Of a DNA stretch of 64,000 nucleotides, positions 10,178 to 22,798 are shown in pieces. Made by a program: the position numbers and the translations under genes. This DNA is from Galaxea fascicularis. Its lineage: Eukaryota > Cnidaria > Anthozoa > Scleractinia > Euphylliidae. The first letter of the stretch is position 1, and the number at the start of each line of letters is the position of its first letter. Below the pieces are notes generated by a model. The model was not told the DNA's origin. It saw only the letters and a list, made by a program, of their open reading frames with translations, and searched no databases. The stretch covers positions 41,233,025-41,297,024 of the forward strand of contig OX419335.1 of the NCBI GenBank assembly GCA_948470475.1, in the 5' to 3' direction.

Positions 10178-13144
10178 ATCTGTGGACATTTATACATATA
10201 ATTGGTATGCTTCTGAAGGCAACATTAATTTGTGCAATGTTTCTTGTAACCTCTCTTTTAGTACAGTGCAACTTTGCAAATAATGTGATATGGTAGTCTA
10301 AATTGTTGTGATGTAATTAAGTTGTTGCAGAAGACTGTAAAGTAGAAAATGAATGAGTTCTAGACTAGTTTTTTTGAAACTGCTGCATAACCCGTTTTTA
10401 TTGGCATGTTTTTTCTCCACACCATTCTTCATAAATTTTCTGTGGTAATGACGAGGGATCACTTTTTTTTCCCTTTATTTTCCTTTTTTTTTTTTTTTTT
10501 TTACTACGGTCACTTTTAGGGGTTAAGGGTTAATGAATTCATGAACAGGAATGCTTGACTGTCTTTGACTATAAGGGTAAGGCACTCAATATGAACATAG
10601 TTTTGCTTGCCACCCATGCATAAGCACATCAATGTTATTTTTTGTGATGAAGAAGTTAGATCCAAACAGTTTTGCCATCCTGCTCAAACCCTTAATGAAA
10701 CACTAATCTTATGTCTATGCATGTTTAATTCAGTAATTTCCCACTTCTCTGTGGTCACCTTTGTGGGACCTGTAGCATGACAGAATGAAATGGTTGTAAG
10801 ACAAACTACATAATCGCTTAAAAGTTAAACACCCGCTTTAATGTGGCTTATACAACAGTTTGCATATAGTCTGCATTCCAGTTGTTGATATGGGAGTTAA
10901 AGTTTAAAGCAGGCAAGTGAAAAAGACATCAAGCAATAAATAATTCACAAAGAGTGATTGTGTTTAATGTGGTTGAAAGCTTTGCCTCCCGAGTGTGTTA
11001 TGTGTTCATCAAAGTGCAAGAAGGTAGTTTTAGTGTGTACAGAACAGTTTCTAACCAAGAATAAACAAATTCAGGTCAGTTCTTTTCTCATGTTTCTGTT
11101 ACCTTTTTGGTCACAAATGGCATCATAACATTGCTGTGAATTGGCAAGTAAACTGGCTGCAGTTTTGATCCAGCTTATAGATCCACAGCAAATTAATTAA
11201 TTTCCATAATGTAATACAATGCAACTAGTAATTTGTGGTCAATTAGGACAGGCAATTAAAAATAGCTCTTGTTAATTTATTTTCTACATTAACACAAGAT
11301 GGTCAAATGCTGGGTTTAAATGATGAGAAAAAAGCATGGTGGACAAAAAATGTTTCAAATTGATATAGACTGCCAAAAGCTGTTCTCAAAAGTTCTTGGT
11401 GGTGTCTTGTAACATTCAAGGAATTTCATTGGGTAAACAAATTTATTGACTGTTTTGCATCAAATAGGCAACAGCATGCATGTGAAGAAAATTAATTGCC
11501 AATGTACCAGTAGGAAATTTGACTTCTGCGTGTGAAAACTAATAATTACTAGCAATTATTGCTAGTCACGCACACACGTTGAATGGAATGCGCCTGATGA
11601 CTAGTTGTCTAGACTATTTTCTTGCAACCCTCCTTGTAGAAATTTCATGAAATGCAACACGATATTTTAACACACCAAGACAACAGTTAAATAAGTTAGT
11701 GTCAAGATCTCTACTTAATTTCTGTGTTAAAATTGTGAGAGGCCAGTAGTAATTCATAGCGAAAAGGCTCACTACAAAACGTTTTGTACATGCAAAGCCC
11801 AGTTTTCAAGTCTAATTGATAATTAGATCGACAATTTGCTTTGGAATTCGCCAGTAGTTCAAAGGTCTGGGCATCTGGTTGGACCTCAACTTGCATTGAG
11901 ATGTTCAAGCACGAAATGCTTTCAAACAATTTAGAGTGTACTTCCTTTAAAACTGTTCAACTGCCTTGAAGTGAATTCATTTTTTGTCATTTCTTCAAGC
12001 CCCATTAGTACCTTGGATATGTCATCCAGTCAAAACGAATCTCACTGTTCATACCTCATTGTTTTCTTTTTCTATTGCAAGAGATAGTTTGTTTTGCAAT
12101 TTAAATAATTACAAGATAAGTAGGATTAGAAGTGACAAGTATTGATGATTTATTTATTCTTGGAATAGGTGCGAAGATCTTGTGGACACGCAGATAACTA
12201 GTATTTTGAATATTACATTGAAATCAGAATTTGAGGTGTGTTTTTTGTATACTCCCGCAGGTTGCCTCTAACAGTGCGCAACATTAACTTTGGGTCGGGT
12301 CTTCACAGGACCAATAGACTTAAAGTTTTCTTTCCATGGGGGCAAATCTGCTGGTCACTTCCCGTATTTACTTATATGCTGTCCGTTTGGAAAATTTAGC
12401 GAGTAGAAATTGAAACAGTGGAACTGACAAATTGAATTTAAGTTTTCATTGCTGAGTGTTTGAGAATGACAAAAGAACATGCTGTTTTGGTTTATTTATA
12501 CCATTTTGAAATCACTGTTTTTTCTTGTAATTTGATTGGCTCTGAACAGTGCAATTTATTCGCAAATTGCACTATTATATGCTCTAAACCTTTAGCCCAC
12601 TAAAATTCAAAACCGGGTTTCTTAAAGTGGATACTAAATAAACATCAAAGTTGACAAAAAACTGTGATTTCAAAATGAGTGTAAAGTAGTGGCAATTGAA
12701 CTACGCGTCGTGCCATTTTCGTCTGACTTCAAATCGAACGCGCGCTGCGCACTGGTTTCGATTTTGAAATCACGCGCATGTATTCAGACCAAATTGCACT
12801 CCACTTATAGTCTAATTGCCACTATTAAACAGCTCCATTCCTTGCACCTCTGGTAAAAGTTTGCAGCAGCCATCTTTCGAAGGGTCTGCATTTGATGCAA
12901 CGTACCAATCCCCAGCTTTTAAGAAACACTCAACTCTAAGAATGTGGTGTTTTGTAAAAACAAGAAGAATCGATCTCATTTACATATATTTGTCGGAGAC
13001 TTTTGAAGAACGAAGCATACAAAAATGGATGCAAAAGTTATTCGATGTGGCCTTGTATCCTGTACTTTAGTCCGATTTCTTAACACTTTTGTTGACAGTG
13101 AAAATGACCATTTATTATTTGATCTACTTTGCAGTTTACATACC
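10178..13144. other. Intergenic AT-rich region
   Basis: 3' flank of cofilin copy 1; an AATAAA near 11062 may or may not be used. Around 12480-12830 lies a segment with weakly inverted ends (GATTTCAAAATG and ATTTTGAAATCAC blocks and GTGCAATT repeats) typical of a decayed MITE. No convincing exon is seen. Confidence 0.4.
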
Positions 13145-13445
13145 CACCTTCCCCTCAGTGCCCATCAACCCCTCCCCACCTTCCCTTCAGTGCCCATCAA
13201 CCCCTCCCCACCTTCCCCTCAGTGCCCATCAACCCCTCCCCACCTTCCCTTCAGTGCCCATCCACCACTCCTCACCTTTCCTTCAGTTCCCATCCACCAC
13301 CCCCACCTTCCCTTCAGTGCCCATCCACCCCTCCCCACCTTCCGTTCAGTTCCCATCCACCACTCCCCACCTTCCCTTCAGTTCCCATCCACCCCTCCCC
13401 ACCTTCCCCTCAGTGCCCATCCACCCCTCCCCACCTTCCCTTCCC
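13145..13445. repeat. 32-bp minisatellite, about 9.5 copies
   Basis: Unit approximately CCTTCCCCTCAGTGCCCATC followed by AACCCCTCCCCA, repeating every 32 bp with C/T and A/C variants between copies. It is strongly C-rich on the + strand. Because 32 is not a multiple of 3, all three + frames stay open across it, which explains the three long open frames here. Confidence 0.93.
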
Positions 13446-16400
13446 CGGGCATAAGCCGGGCATTTGCTCACGTTTTAATCCCGGGGATGGGGCATTTGAA
13501 ATTTTACTACTGCCCGAAAACAGACATTTGCCTACCCCTGTGGCATTCGACACCCTCATGGTTTTAATCTCGCATGTGGCAGAGAACGCAAGCATAGCCT
13601 GCGTTTGAGAATGTCGCTTCCAAACAAGGGTTACAGAAGTTAGTATATGTCTTTTAAGGCATGTGTTGTCAATTCAAATTCATTGCTTTTTGTTTCTGGT
13701 GCATTAGCAGTATATTTCCATTCATGTGGGCCGTGAGCATGTTAATAGAAATATACCGACCGATTATTACTACAGTCACCCGTATGTATGAAATCTACAT
13801 GTATTACAGGGGTGGATCTAGGATAAATGTTGACCGATTTTTGTTGCAATAAGCGCCGAAGGCACAACCTTCAAGGGAGGTCCGGGCGCATGCTGCCCCG
13901 GAAATGTTTTTGGATTTTAACTCCCTTGAGTCCCCTTTCCTGGGTCTCTGAGCCACAGTATCTTCATTCTCCTCAGATGAAACCTTGCAAATCTCCTCGT
14001 GTAGCACAGTTTTCTCAAGCTCACGGAGTGTTTAAAACGACCGTTAAACCGTTTCGTTATAGCGTTACTGTAGTTTGTACGGTTATAAAAAGAATCCAAA
14101 ATAAAAGAACTAAATGCCGTACGAAAGCATTACTTTGCATAATGGGGGTAGTTTCTAAAGCAACTGTGGTGCTGCGTCGGTGGGGGAGTTGTGCACCAAA
14201 ATTAATCGGTTGTATTAACAGAGTTGATGATCCGTTCAGGGATTCTGAAAGCTGGTGTTTCGAACGTTAGCCCTTCGTCAGACCGAATCGAAGAATTATG
14301 GGTTGTGTGTGATTATGGAGCTACGCTACGTGGAAAACAGAATACATTAATTGAATGAAAAGAGGAACACGTGCGAAATGATCGGTGATCTCAACAGATC
14401 GCTTAGATCTTTCGCGCGTATGTGCCACCTCTGTTACCCCTGAGGACACAATTTCTCTCACTGTGTCTAAAAGAAAATCCTTGCAAAGGCTGCCACATTC
14501 CAATCTCTTTTAGTAAAGTACAGGAGTATAATAGTTGTGTGTGTGTGTGTTGGTAGAATAAGAAGTATTGTAAATGTACATGTAGTACAGTCGGTAACGT
14601 GCATATGTAATTAACAAAATTAAAAATTTATTTAGAAAAAAAACAGATCGCTTAGGTCCCGAAATTTTGCTAGTGTTGTGAATGAAAGGACACGTTTTGC
14701 ATCATGTGCACACGCATTTTAAAGTGCCGGGTTGCTCATTTGTTTTGACACATGTAGCCCAAGCTCTCTGGTCTGTGTTGAACTTTGTAATGTAAACACC
14801 AGCGTAATAATGAAATTATAGGGCTTTGTATGGGGGGAAAACGTATCGGATTTGAAGGGAAAAATAAACGATTTTCAATAAAAATTCTAACATTAACTCA
14901 TTTGTGGTAGACTTTGTGTCCTGTCTGGTTCTCGGGCCGATTTGAAGGGATTATTCTCTTCGCCCCGACCCGACAAACTGTTCCTAAGTCACGGAAAACA
15001 ATTATTACCAAAGCAGAACAGAACATATTAAGTAATGCACTAACAAGCAAGTACATAACAAGTAGATGGGTTCAACTACAAAACGTTTTGAGCTGATAAT
15101 AGGGAAAAACAAAAATCAACGTCTGTTCGTGCCATTGCGTGGCTACGCCCTTTCTGGTTTCAAGTATGTTTTCTTCGTTTAATTCCGCGTAAAAACCTCA
15201 TCTTATTCAAGTTCAGTGGGCTTCGTACCTTTTGCAGATGCAATCGATAAGTCAAGCCCCCCTTGTTAGCTTCTTAGTGTTGCTCGCGAGATGCAACCAC
15301 TAATGTTTTAGGAAGTTTCTCTGGATCTTTGTATTCAAGTTTATATTAAGTTTACTCATTTTATGCCTATGTTAGTCTAGTTTTTAAGTTGGCAGGAAGG
15401 AAGTTTATTTCTATACCGTCTATTGTGTATATCCATTGTTTCGTTATGCATTTTGGTAAAGTTTTACACCGGAACAAATGCAAGAATGGAAATATGATTG
15501 GAATGTTGTATTAATGCCAACCTATAGCTAAATTAATTTACTCACAATTTTGCTCCTTTATGATAAGTTGTTATGCTGTATTGTATTTCAGTTTACGTTC
15601 GATTATCGTCAATAAAATCGCAATCAAGGATAAGTTCTTAACTCCGTGATCCTCGTTCTTCTTTAGTGATTAGTAAAGTATACCCGCTTCGGAGTTTCGC
15701 CGCAACAAGTAGTTTAGCCACGTGACATTAGGCTTCTCTGCAGTCGCCGAGCATCACCCGTAACAGTTATTATGAGAGACTCCGTAGATTTCCAGACGCG
15801 GTCTACGATTGGAGAACAAAACAATAGATGATACAACACAAACAATACTCCTAGCCCTTACAACAAAAGAAGCTACAGCCTAACAGGTCATAAGAGCCAT
15901 GCCAAAGTAAATCGGGGTCCGGAAGAGCTACAGGGTCCTACAGGATTACTCGAGATATAAAGTGACTAGACGAGCTGATAAATGCAAAGATAGTGCGGCT
16001 AAATGTTCCTGGATCCAGTTTACGGTCCGGCAGATTAACTGCAAAATTATGATATAGTAGGGTACAAGGATACAGAAATTTGTTTTTGTGCACACGTCGA
16101 GGCATTTCTGAATTCTAATAAACACCGTGGCAGTTCTCAAACCTGCGAACGAAACTCGTGGAATTCAGTGTTGGATCAGTTAGAGTAACAGAAAAACCTA
16201 CGTCTGTTATGCCTCTTTGCCATTGTCTAATATTCTGGGTTTTCGCCACCTGAATATTGTAGGTTGTCTGCTTCAAAAAAGGCTTACAAAGGGGGAGAGG
16301 GGTAACGGGTACCCCTCCCCCCTCTAGCTACGCCCTTGTTCCTAGCTTGCTGTCTGAAATTTCGACACAAATTAACACACAAATACGCAAGTTTGTCTTA

Positions 16401-16684
16401 TAAGAAAGTGACACCGTATCAGCATTTCTGTAGAGGTTAATTTGTATTTATTAAGCGAAGTTAGCCGTACAGCACTCTAATTTTAAAGTCAAAGCCACCC
16501 ATTTATTTTCAAGCTTTCCTTCAAAAGGCAGTGTAAAAAAATTTATCTAACGACAAAGCGGAAGTGTCGGTTACAACCAAACTATGTACTACATTTAGCA
16601 GCTCGGTGTCCATCAGAGTCAAAACGTCCTGGGTCAATATAGATAGGACTGTTAGCGTTACTTAGCGAAAACACTCAACATTTG
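13446..16684. other. Intergenic region with dispersed repeat fragments
   Basis: 14150-14340 carries a fragment with GTTTCGAACGTTAGCCCTTC followed by GTCAGA and ATTATGGGTTGTGTG; a diverged copy lies at about 41660-41790, so this is an interspersed repeat, possibly Penelope-like (tentative). A (GT)n tract is at 14535-14550, and 13807-13900 resembles another element end. TTTATT motifs near 16448 and 16502 could serve as poly(A) signals for the - strand lipase. No gene is seen. Confidence 0.4.
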
Positions 16685-17929
16685 TCAGATGGCAGTTTCA
16701 GCCATAAGGAACAGTGACATAAAATATCCCACCAACATTGCTGAATCAGTTCCAGATGAGGATGTCCCCTCAGCATAAGAGCCACCGTTCTGTTTGTACT
16801 TCAAACAGCGATCTTTTAAAAACTGGAACTGTTTTGATGAAGCATCATCAGATTCTTCCGATGTTTTCCGTTTCTTGCGCGCCGAGTGGACACATTTTGA
16901 TTTCCAGAATGTTCCGACTGGAATGCTGAAGTAGATTTTGTGCCGTTCGATAGATCGCGTTGTTTCTGAGAAACTGCATGTCGCGTCTTCGTTGTACGGT
17001 TTGCCATGACACTCTCTGTGCTCTGAATGAACGCTGGTGGCCGTCTCGCTGTAGAAAGCTTCGACTCCGTGGTGGTAAGGACCGTTTAAAGGGTTCACAG
17101 AGAGAAATGAAGGGAAATGGGGAATGATGTCATCGTCGTTAACAACCCGCCAACTGTTGTTCACAAGCTTGTCGTGGTGAAAAGCGTAATCGTAGTTTCC
17201 GACTCGAGGCATCCCGAATGTGTAAGAGATAATGTTTTTACGAGGAGCAATGTTGTTGTAACTGAGCCAAGCACTGGCCAGTGATGCCATGGCACCACCA
17301 AGAGAATGCCCCGTAACCCACAACTGATACGAAGGATTCTCTGAAACAACGACTTTCACTTCCGTCTCCATGCATTGCCATAATGAGTCGAATCCTCTCT
17401 TCCAGTAGGTTTGAACTTCGCCATCTAAAAATTTTGTTTTAGGGGACGCTAAGCCCTCTATAAATTGAACAAATGCTTGACCGACATCTAGAGAACCTCG
17501 AAAAGCGACGACAATGGCGTTCAATTTATGGGAAACGGCAACATAACCCGAGCAGTGGTTATCAAAGAGGTCGCATTGTCTGGTAAAAACAGCGTGAAGT
17601 TGGAAGTTGGCGGATGGCATTGAGTTATCGAGGCATTCTTGAGGATGAACGGGATCATAAGCTGCTGCTGAAAGAAATAACATCGTCAAGGATAAATTCG
17701 GATCGTAATGGGACAATTTGTCATTACAGTGAGATTCCTCCAGGATGTTTTCCGCTCTCTTGCAAGCGTTCATTGCAGAAGCTGGCATATGACATTCGTT
17801 ATCCCTCTTACACCATCTGCAATGAAGCGAGGAATCAACACAGTCTTTGCAGTTTTTGTCGCTACAGAACAAGCCAAAACTGACTGTTAACTGTGTAAGC
17901 AATATCAGGAAATAGACGGAGACAATCAT
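16685..17929 (-). CDS. Secreted or GPI-anchored class 3 lipase with N-terminal cysteine-rich domain
   Basis: Single-exon gene for a fungal-type (class 3, alpha/beta hydrolase) triacylglycerol lipase, hydrolysing lipid esters outside the cell or on its surface. I chose the start at 17929 because it begins a clear signal peptide (MIVSVYFLILLTQ...). The frame extends upstream to 18040, but that would bury the signal peptide. The product is 414 residues. Residues 22-68 hold a dense cysteine pattern (KNCKDC, CRWCKRDNEC) like a PSI/plexin-type module. The lipase domain follows. The nucleophile is Ser209 in GHSLGGA, the acid is probably Asp267 in NDDDIIPHFP, and the base is His286 or His287 in YHHG. 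The catalytic triad is thus intact. The C-terminus ends in a Ser/Gly-rich stretch then a short hydrophobic tail, compatible with a GPI-attachment signal; that is inference. Lack of introns could reflect an old retrocopy or a naturally intronless gene. It sits between the two cofilin genes on the opposite strand. Confidence 0.92.
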   Translation of the reverse strand: MIVSVYFLILLTQLTVSFGLFCSDKNCKDCVDSSLHCRWCKRDNECHMPASAMNACKRAENILEESHCNDKLSHYDPNLSLTMLFLSAAAYDPVHPQECLDNSMPSANFQLHAVFTRQCDLFDNHCSGYVAVSHKLNAIVVAFRGSLDVGQAFVQFIEGLASPKTKFLDGEVQTYWKRGFDSLWQCMETEVKVVVSENPSYQLWVTGHSLGGAMASLASAWLSYNNIAPRKNIISYTFGMPRVGNYDYAFHHDKLVNNSWRVVNDDDIIPHFPSFLSVNPLNGPYHHGVEAFYSETATSVHSEHRECHGKPYNEDATCSFSETTRSIERHKIYFSIPVGTFWKSKCVHSARKKRKTSEESDDASSKQFQFLKDRCLKYKQNGGSYAEGTSSSGTDSAMLVGYFMSLFLMAETAI

Positions 17930-18285
17930 TTTGATCAAGGCTGCACGATCTCCACCTAAAGGCGATAGTTCAAGCAGAGCAGTGTGAGTGATAGGAACTG
18001 ATCGAAGCGGCCTTATAAGGATCTGATGGGCACATGTCACTCCCTGTCTTTATCTTCATCTTTATCAACCGGAAGTAAAAATTTTTAGGCCGGACATCCG
18101 GGAATACATAAGAAGAGAATATTACTATGAATGACAAAACGTTTGAGTGGTTCTCAGAAGGTGACTAAATAGTTTTCCTTCTCCCCTCCGCACGGGCTGC
18201 TGACGTTCAACGTGGGGGGGGGGGGAGTAGCAGCCTCTCGCACCTATTTATCATGGCTTGCGAACAGCCAATCTCGTTCCCAAGC

Positions 18286-18323
18286 TTTAATAATTATAAT
18301 AATAATAATAATAATAATAATAA
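18286..18323. repeat. (AAT)n microsatellite
   Basis: About 11 AAT units, preceded by a reversed CTGGGAACGAG dispersed motif near 18273. Confidence 0.9.
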
Positions 18324-19469
18324 CTCACGGAATCCAGATTCACTATAGTGCTCTTCCTCAGAACTGTGCATTACAATTAAACTAAGTTAATCTTAAATAA
18401 CACATTGAAAACTATGTATGCTGAATAACTAGTTTAAAATCTATTAAAATATGATTAAAAGTTATTTTTTTAAACATCCTTTTCTTGAGTGTCAGCTATT
18501 CCTATATTTATGCGAGAAATCCATCAATGGTTTAACGATTTGCATAACGCTAATGTAATTCACACGCCTTTAGAGATGATCTTTCAATTTATCAACCCAA
18601 GTGTCTAATCTTGGAATAATCACATCAAAGATTTAAGTCTTCTCCTGCTCTATTCAAAGCAATATTATTATGCCTGCAAGACAATGCAAAAGAAATTGGA
18701 CGTTTCTGAATTTATCTCTAAATCATCTCTGCAACCAGAAAATAGACAAGTAAGCTTGGCGTATCCATGTGACCCCTTCTCCCTTTCTTGTATCTTAATA
18801 ATATGAAATATATAACACGCTTTGTAAAATTAAGGCCTTGTTGATCCTATTCTATGTGCGCAATGACCACTTAGCTTGAAAAGTTTTACTTATGTTCTGT
18901 TTATTTTTTTTAAAATTTACATTGTTTACAGAAATAGAGTATTTAAAAAATTCAAAAACTGAAAAAAAAAAAATCATTCAAGAGGTTTCGCAGAGTAGAA
19001 GGACTAGTTGCCCGCTTAGCTTACGGTGACAGGCTATTCCATGAAATGGCCCCCTTACAGGCGAAACTCTTATTAAAGGCTTCTGAACCTGATCTTGGTA
19101 TAAATAAATTATGTTCAGAGCCCCGCAGATTGTAATTACAGGTCTTCCATATTATCGCCAAGTGAAGTCCTTAGCGGAGACAGGCCGGTTACCAATGGAC
19201 AGGCGTCAGATCAGTCCCAGAGGGGCTGAGCCTGGAGATGGAAATCCCCGGGAGAAAATATCGGAACAAAAGGTGCAAATGTAAAATCCTTTGTTTATTG
19301 TGGAAATGCACTAAGCGGTTAGTTGCTCTAGCTAGTTCACAGGCACTCCAGTTAAATAACTTGAAACAAATTATTAAAATGGACTCAATAGAGTTAAGAA
19401 GCCCAATTGGTGGGAAAAGAACCATTAGCTATTTACAAGCGTGGTTAACTCGAACTAGCGACATGAGCG
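18324..19469. other. Intergenic AT-rich region
   Basis: No gene, repeat array or structured RNA recognised. Confidence 0.35.
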
Positions 19470-19543
19470 CGACTTGAAGTCTTGAACCCCGTGTTCCCGC
19501 ATCGACAAGTCCAGCTACCTAACTGCTCGGCCACGCTACTTCC
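19470..19543 (-). repeat. tRNA-like sequence, probable SINE head or tRNA pseudogene
   Basis: On the - strand it begins GGAAGTAGCGTGGCCGAGCA, matching the pol III A box (TGGCCGAGCAG) of Leu/Ser-type tRNAs. The anticodon-arm region and GGGGTTCAAG (19481-19490) as a B box follow. The acceptor stem does not close properly, so it is unlikely to be a working tRNA gene. Confidence 0.5.
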
Positions 19544-20149
19544 AAAGCCGTCAGTCCTAGAGAGGAGGAAGTTACACTAGAGAAGCTACCTTTGAACCAA
19601 ATCGAATGATTCGTGAGTGTCGTCGCGAATTTTTTGTTTGCAGGGGATGTTGACCCTCCACGCGAGACGCGCACTAGGCTGCCTCGGGCCCGGCCTTGCT
19701 AAGCAGTTGGAGAACCTTTCCAACAAGATGACAGGCAATTAGAACGGTTTAGGCCTGGACCCGTTGGATAAATACTTAGCTGCCGCCAATTAGAGCTGTC
19801 AACCAAGTTTTGTTAATATATTTTACGAACTTAAAATGCGCTTCCCTCAGAAATGGAAAGTCATATGAGCAAGCAAACTCTTATTTTTATGGGTTATAAC
19901 TAACAAAGGATCTTAATTCAAATATAGTTTTATTGCATATAAAATCTTTCTTTCACAGATGGCGGGACGCCATTAGCTCCTGAATGCTGTTTACGAAGCA
20001 GTACGATAGGAAACAAAAAACTGTTTTGTTATTCTGAAGTTTGTAATTGTAAAACAATTAGCTTTGAAACACATCAAGCGAGACTTGTTCTGAAAGTTCT
20101 CCACTCCACCTAAGCACATGCGAAGCTGGGCTTTTTGAAAGCGCCCACT

Positions 20150-20590
20150 TTTCTGTCCAACGAAGGATACCGGGCGGACGACAGGTCACCGTACTCGTGC
20201 GGCACGCTCATGACTCTCACGCACTGACACCCACACGCACCCGCGCTCCGTCTATATGCCCTTCAGCAAAGACTGATGGGATGATGGTCTCTTCCCATTG
20301 ATCGAACCGGTTGGCGTCACCCTCACGCTTCCTCTCGGTCATTGGTCGAGCCACGTCTCGTGCCACGTCTCGTGCCACGTCGCCCCCAAAAGATCGCATC
20401 TCACTCGAGGCCCGTCATTTCCCGGTCATGTCTTGCATCATCAGCACCGGTAGGGCCGACGGTACCGACTGTGCGACCATGGTCTTGGCCCTCCCCCAAG
20501 GACATCGCCTACACGTTCATTTGGCGGCCTGCTAACGGATCAGCTCTGGCATCCAAGCCTTGCAATTGGGGCGTCTCCCGCTACTAGCCA
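20150..20590. other. GC-rich, CpG-rich island of unknown nature
   Basis: The base composition rises sharply to clearly GC-rich, with many CpGs, against an AT-rich background, with sharp edges. It contains a short tandem repeat of GCCACGTCTCGT (about 20348-20380). Open frames of 60-80 residues exist on both strands, none recognisable; one - strand frame contains ARDVARDVARPMTERKRE. It could be a CpG-island promoter, a piece of a mobile element or a transferred segment. Confidence 0.5.
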
Positions 20591-22798
20591 TCGTCTTTAA
20601 GATCTCCTATCGAAAAGATATTTATTCCATTTTCACTGCATTAGTTAAAACATAGTAACTAAATTACATAAAGAGACAATTAACTATACGTTAGTAAAAG
20701 ATAAATTATTGCAATGGGGAAGGACTAGAAGGGAACATACGAACCATTCCAACCCTCTTGGAATTTATACCGACTCCTGACCGTTTTCATGTCAACGTCA
20801 AACGTCCTTCTTTGAATCGGAGTACAGCGCCTTTTCTGGATCAAACGCCGGGGTTTCGAACAAATGTCGGGGTGTTGATCTTGAAAACGCCCCCGGCGTT
20901 TAATTTAAAATTACTAGTTTTCACCCGGCGTGCCTGTCATGTGTTAAGCCGCTTCAGGGCCTTTACATTCAGCCCGGTTTCCATTTCCGTCTACGGAGAG
21001 TTTCCGTTTCCGCCTACGGGGAGGCACTAAAACGAAGCCACATATGCATGGTAATGCTTTCGTACGGTGTTTATTTCTTTTATTTGGATTCTTAAGATTA
21101 TATATAACTGTACAAAGTACGGAAACGCTACAACGGTGTAAAGGTTATTAAAAATACTCCATGTGTTTGGGTTACCTGTGGTTATAGTGGATGTTACAAG
21201 GCAAGCCTGTGACATGGTGCTTCGCAAGTATAGTTTCAGTCCTGAGATCTTGTCATTCCCATTTTTTTTTGCCATAAGGTCGTCTCGGCATCAAGTCCCA
21301 AATGGGAGTGGGGGTAGGGGGGGGGGGGGACAACGAACTTTCATTAAGCACGCCGAAACCGGCGAAAGGACGTCAGGACTGACCATTGACTGGCATTTGT
21401 CCAACCTCTTGTTGTCCCGACGCTTGAAAATTTGCCATTTAAAAAGTGCAAATGCTCAGTGGTTTGCCTGGGCCTTACAGGCTTTGATCCAGTCATATAT
21501 ACATAGAGTAATTTGAGGACCTCTGTTTCAGGGAGTTTTCAGAGATTCGCGAGGTCACTTGATGTTGGCGGCCTGGTTCTTCAGCAGTCAAACGCGAACC
21601 TGGTTTCTCTACTGCTCGCCGCCAAACTAGTCCGGAATGAATTCTCAGTTAGAATAATTTGCCTAACAGGAGCCCATTCATTTACCAAGAAAAGGACCAA
21701 GTTTTCCAAAAATGTAAACATTTATTGGGAAACAAAATCTACCATATAGATATCGCGTGCTACTGTAAGAATTTTTAATCAACATCTTTGGTCGTGAGAT
21801 GTAACGTATTTTATCCACGAGCGTTACACCTGAAGTATGCTGCAGGTTAAATCATTGTAATATTGAAAAGTAAAGTCACGCATTTTTTCAACCTAAGACA
21901 TAAATCTGTCTCCAATCTGGAACGGTTTCTGTTTCATTGCATGGCGGTGGAAAGGTACGTTTGTTTGTCAATTACGTATTGGGCCCATGAGGGATGGTAT
22001 TTGACTGTACTAAGTGCGTAAAGACGCTTTTAGAGTGTCGGAGAACGGTTACACTGGACAGCAGCTCTACTAGAGTTGAGTTCATTAACCACATAAATGA
22101 AAATAATAATAATGATAACATAATTTATTTGCCCTCGCCATGAAGAGCTCGGGAACACAAGCTCGTCAAAACCAGATTGAAGGCCAGTCACTGTCAGCAA
22201 AAATAAGGATTTAGATCATTATGTCATTTCCTTCGGTCTTTCAAAATTAATTCATTTATTTTTTCATGTTCAAGAGTTGGAATATTAGTACTGACACTTG
22301 AGTAATCGCTTTGACTTGACCAGACATTTGCCTGTCTTGTATTGTGGAACTGTGTCAGCAGGTATACTTTCCTTTTATAAGTGAAGTGGTGTGTTCTCTG
22401 TTTTGTTTGGTTACGAGCAGGCAGGCAGTCGACTATTCAACGAAATTTGTTTAACATTGCTAATGTATATCTCGATCATACCTGCGCTCTCCAACAGCTG
22501 TCTCTGATGTTAACAAGTAGCGACCAGAAGGATCAAAACCTTGAATGTGTATAGAGTGAAGGCTTCCGGGCGCTGGCTCCGTTCTTCACTCGTTGTAGAA
22601 CAAATCATTTACGCGCATAGAACTCAATTAACAACGCCTCCCTGTATAACCCAGACAGACCCAAACGCGCAATTGGTACCCTTAACTTGAATCACTACAT
22701 GACACAGTTGTCTATATATTTTCTTCCACAAACTTGATTAATTATTTGTCATCTTAAATGTCACAGGGAACAAACTTAACTGCCGTTACTGGGTAAAA
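20591..22798. other. Intergenic, upstream of the second cofilin gene
   Basis: No gene recognised. It includes a poly-G run (about 21318-21330). The proximal promoter of cofilin copy 2 must lie before 22799. Confidence 0.35.

Noticed and set aside
13145..13445. CRISPR-like regular repeat
   Set aside because: The 32-bp units abut one another with no unique spacers, and the genome is eukaryotic.
13025..13608. Three overlapping Pro/His/Ser-rich frames of 121-180 residues
   Set aside because: Products of the 32-bp C-rich minisatellite read in all three frames; no exon or domain evidence.
17930..18040. Upstream 37-codon extension of the lipase
   Set aside because: It would place the hydrophobic signal peptide internally; the Met at 17929 gives a normal secretory start.
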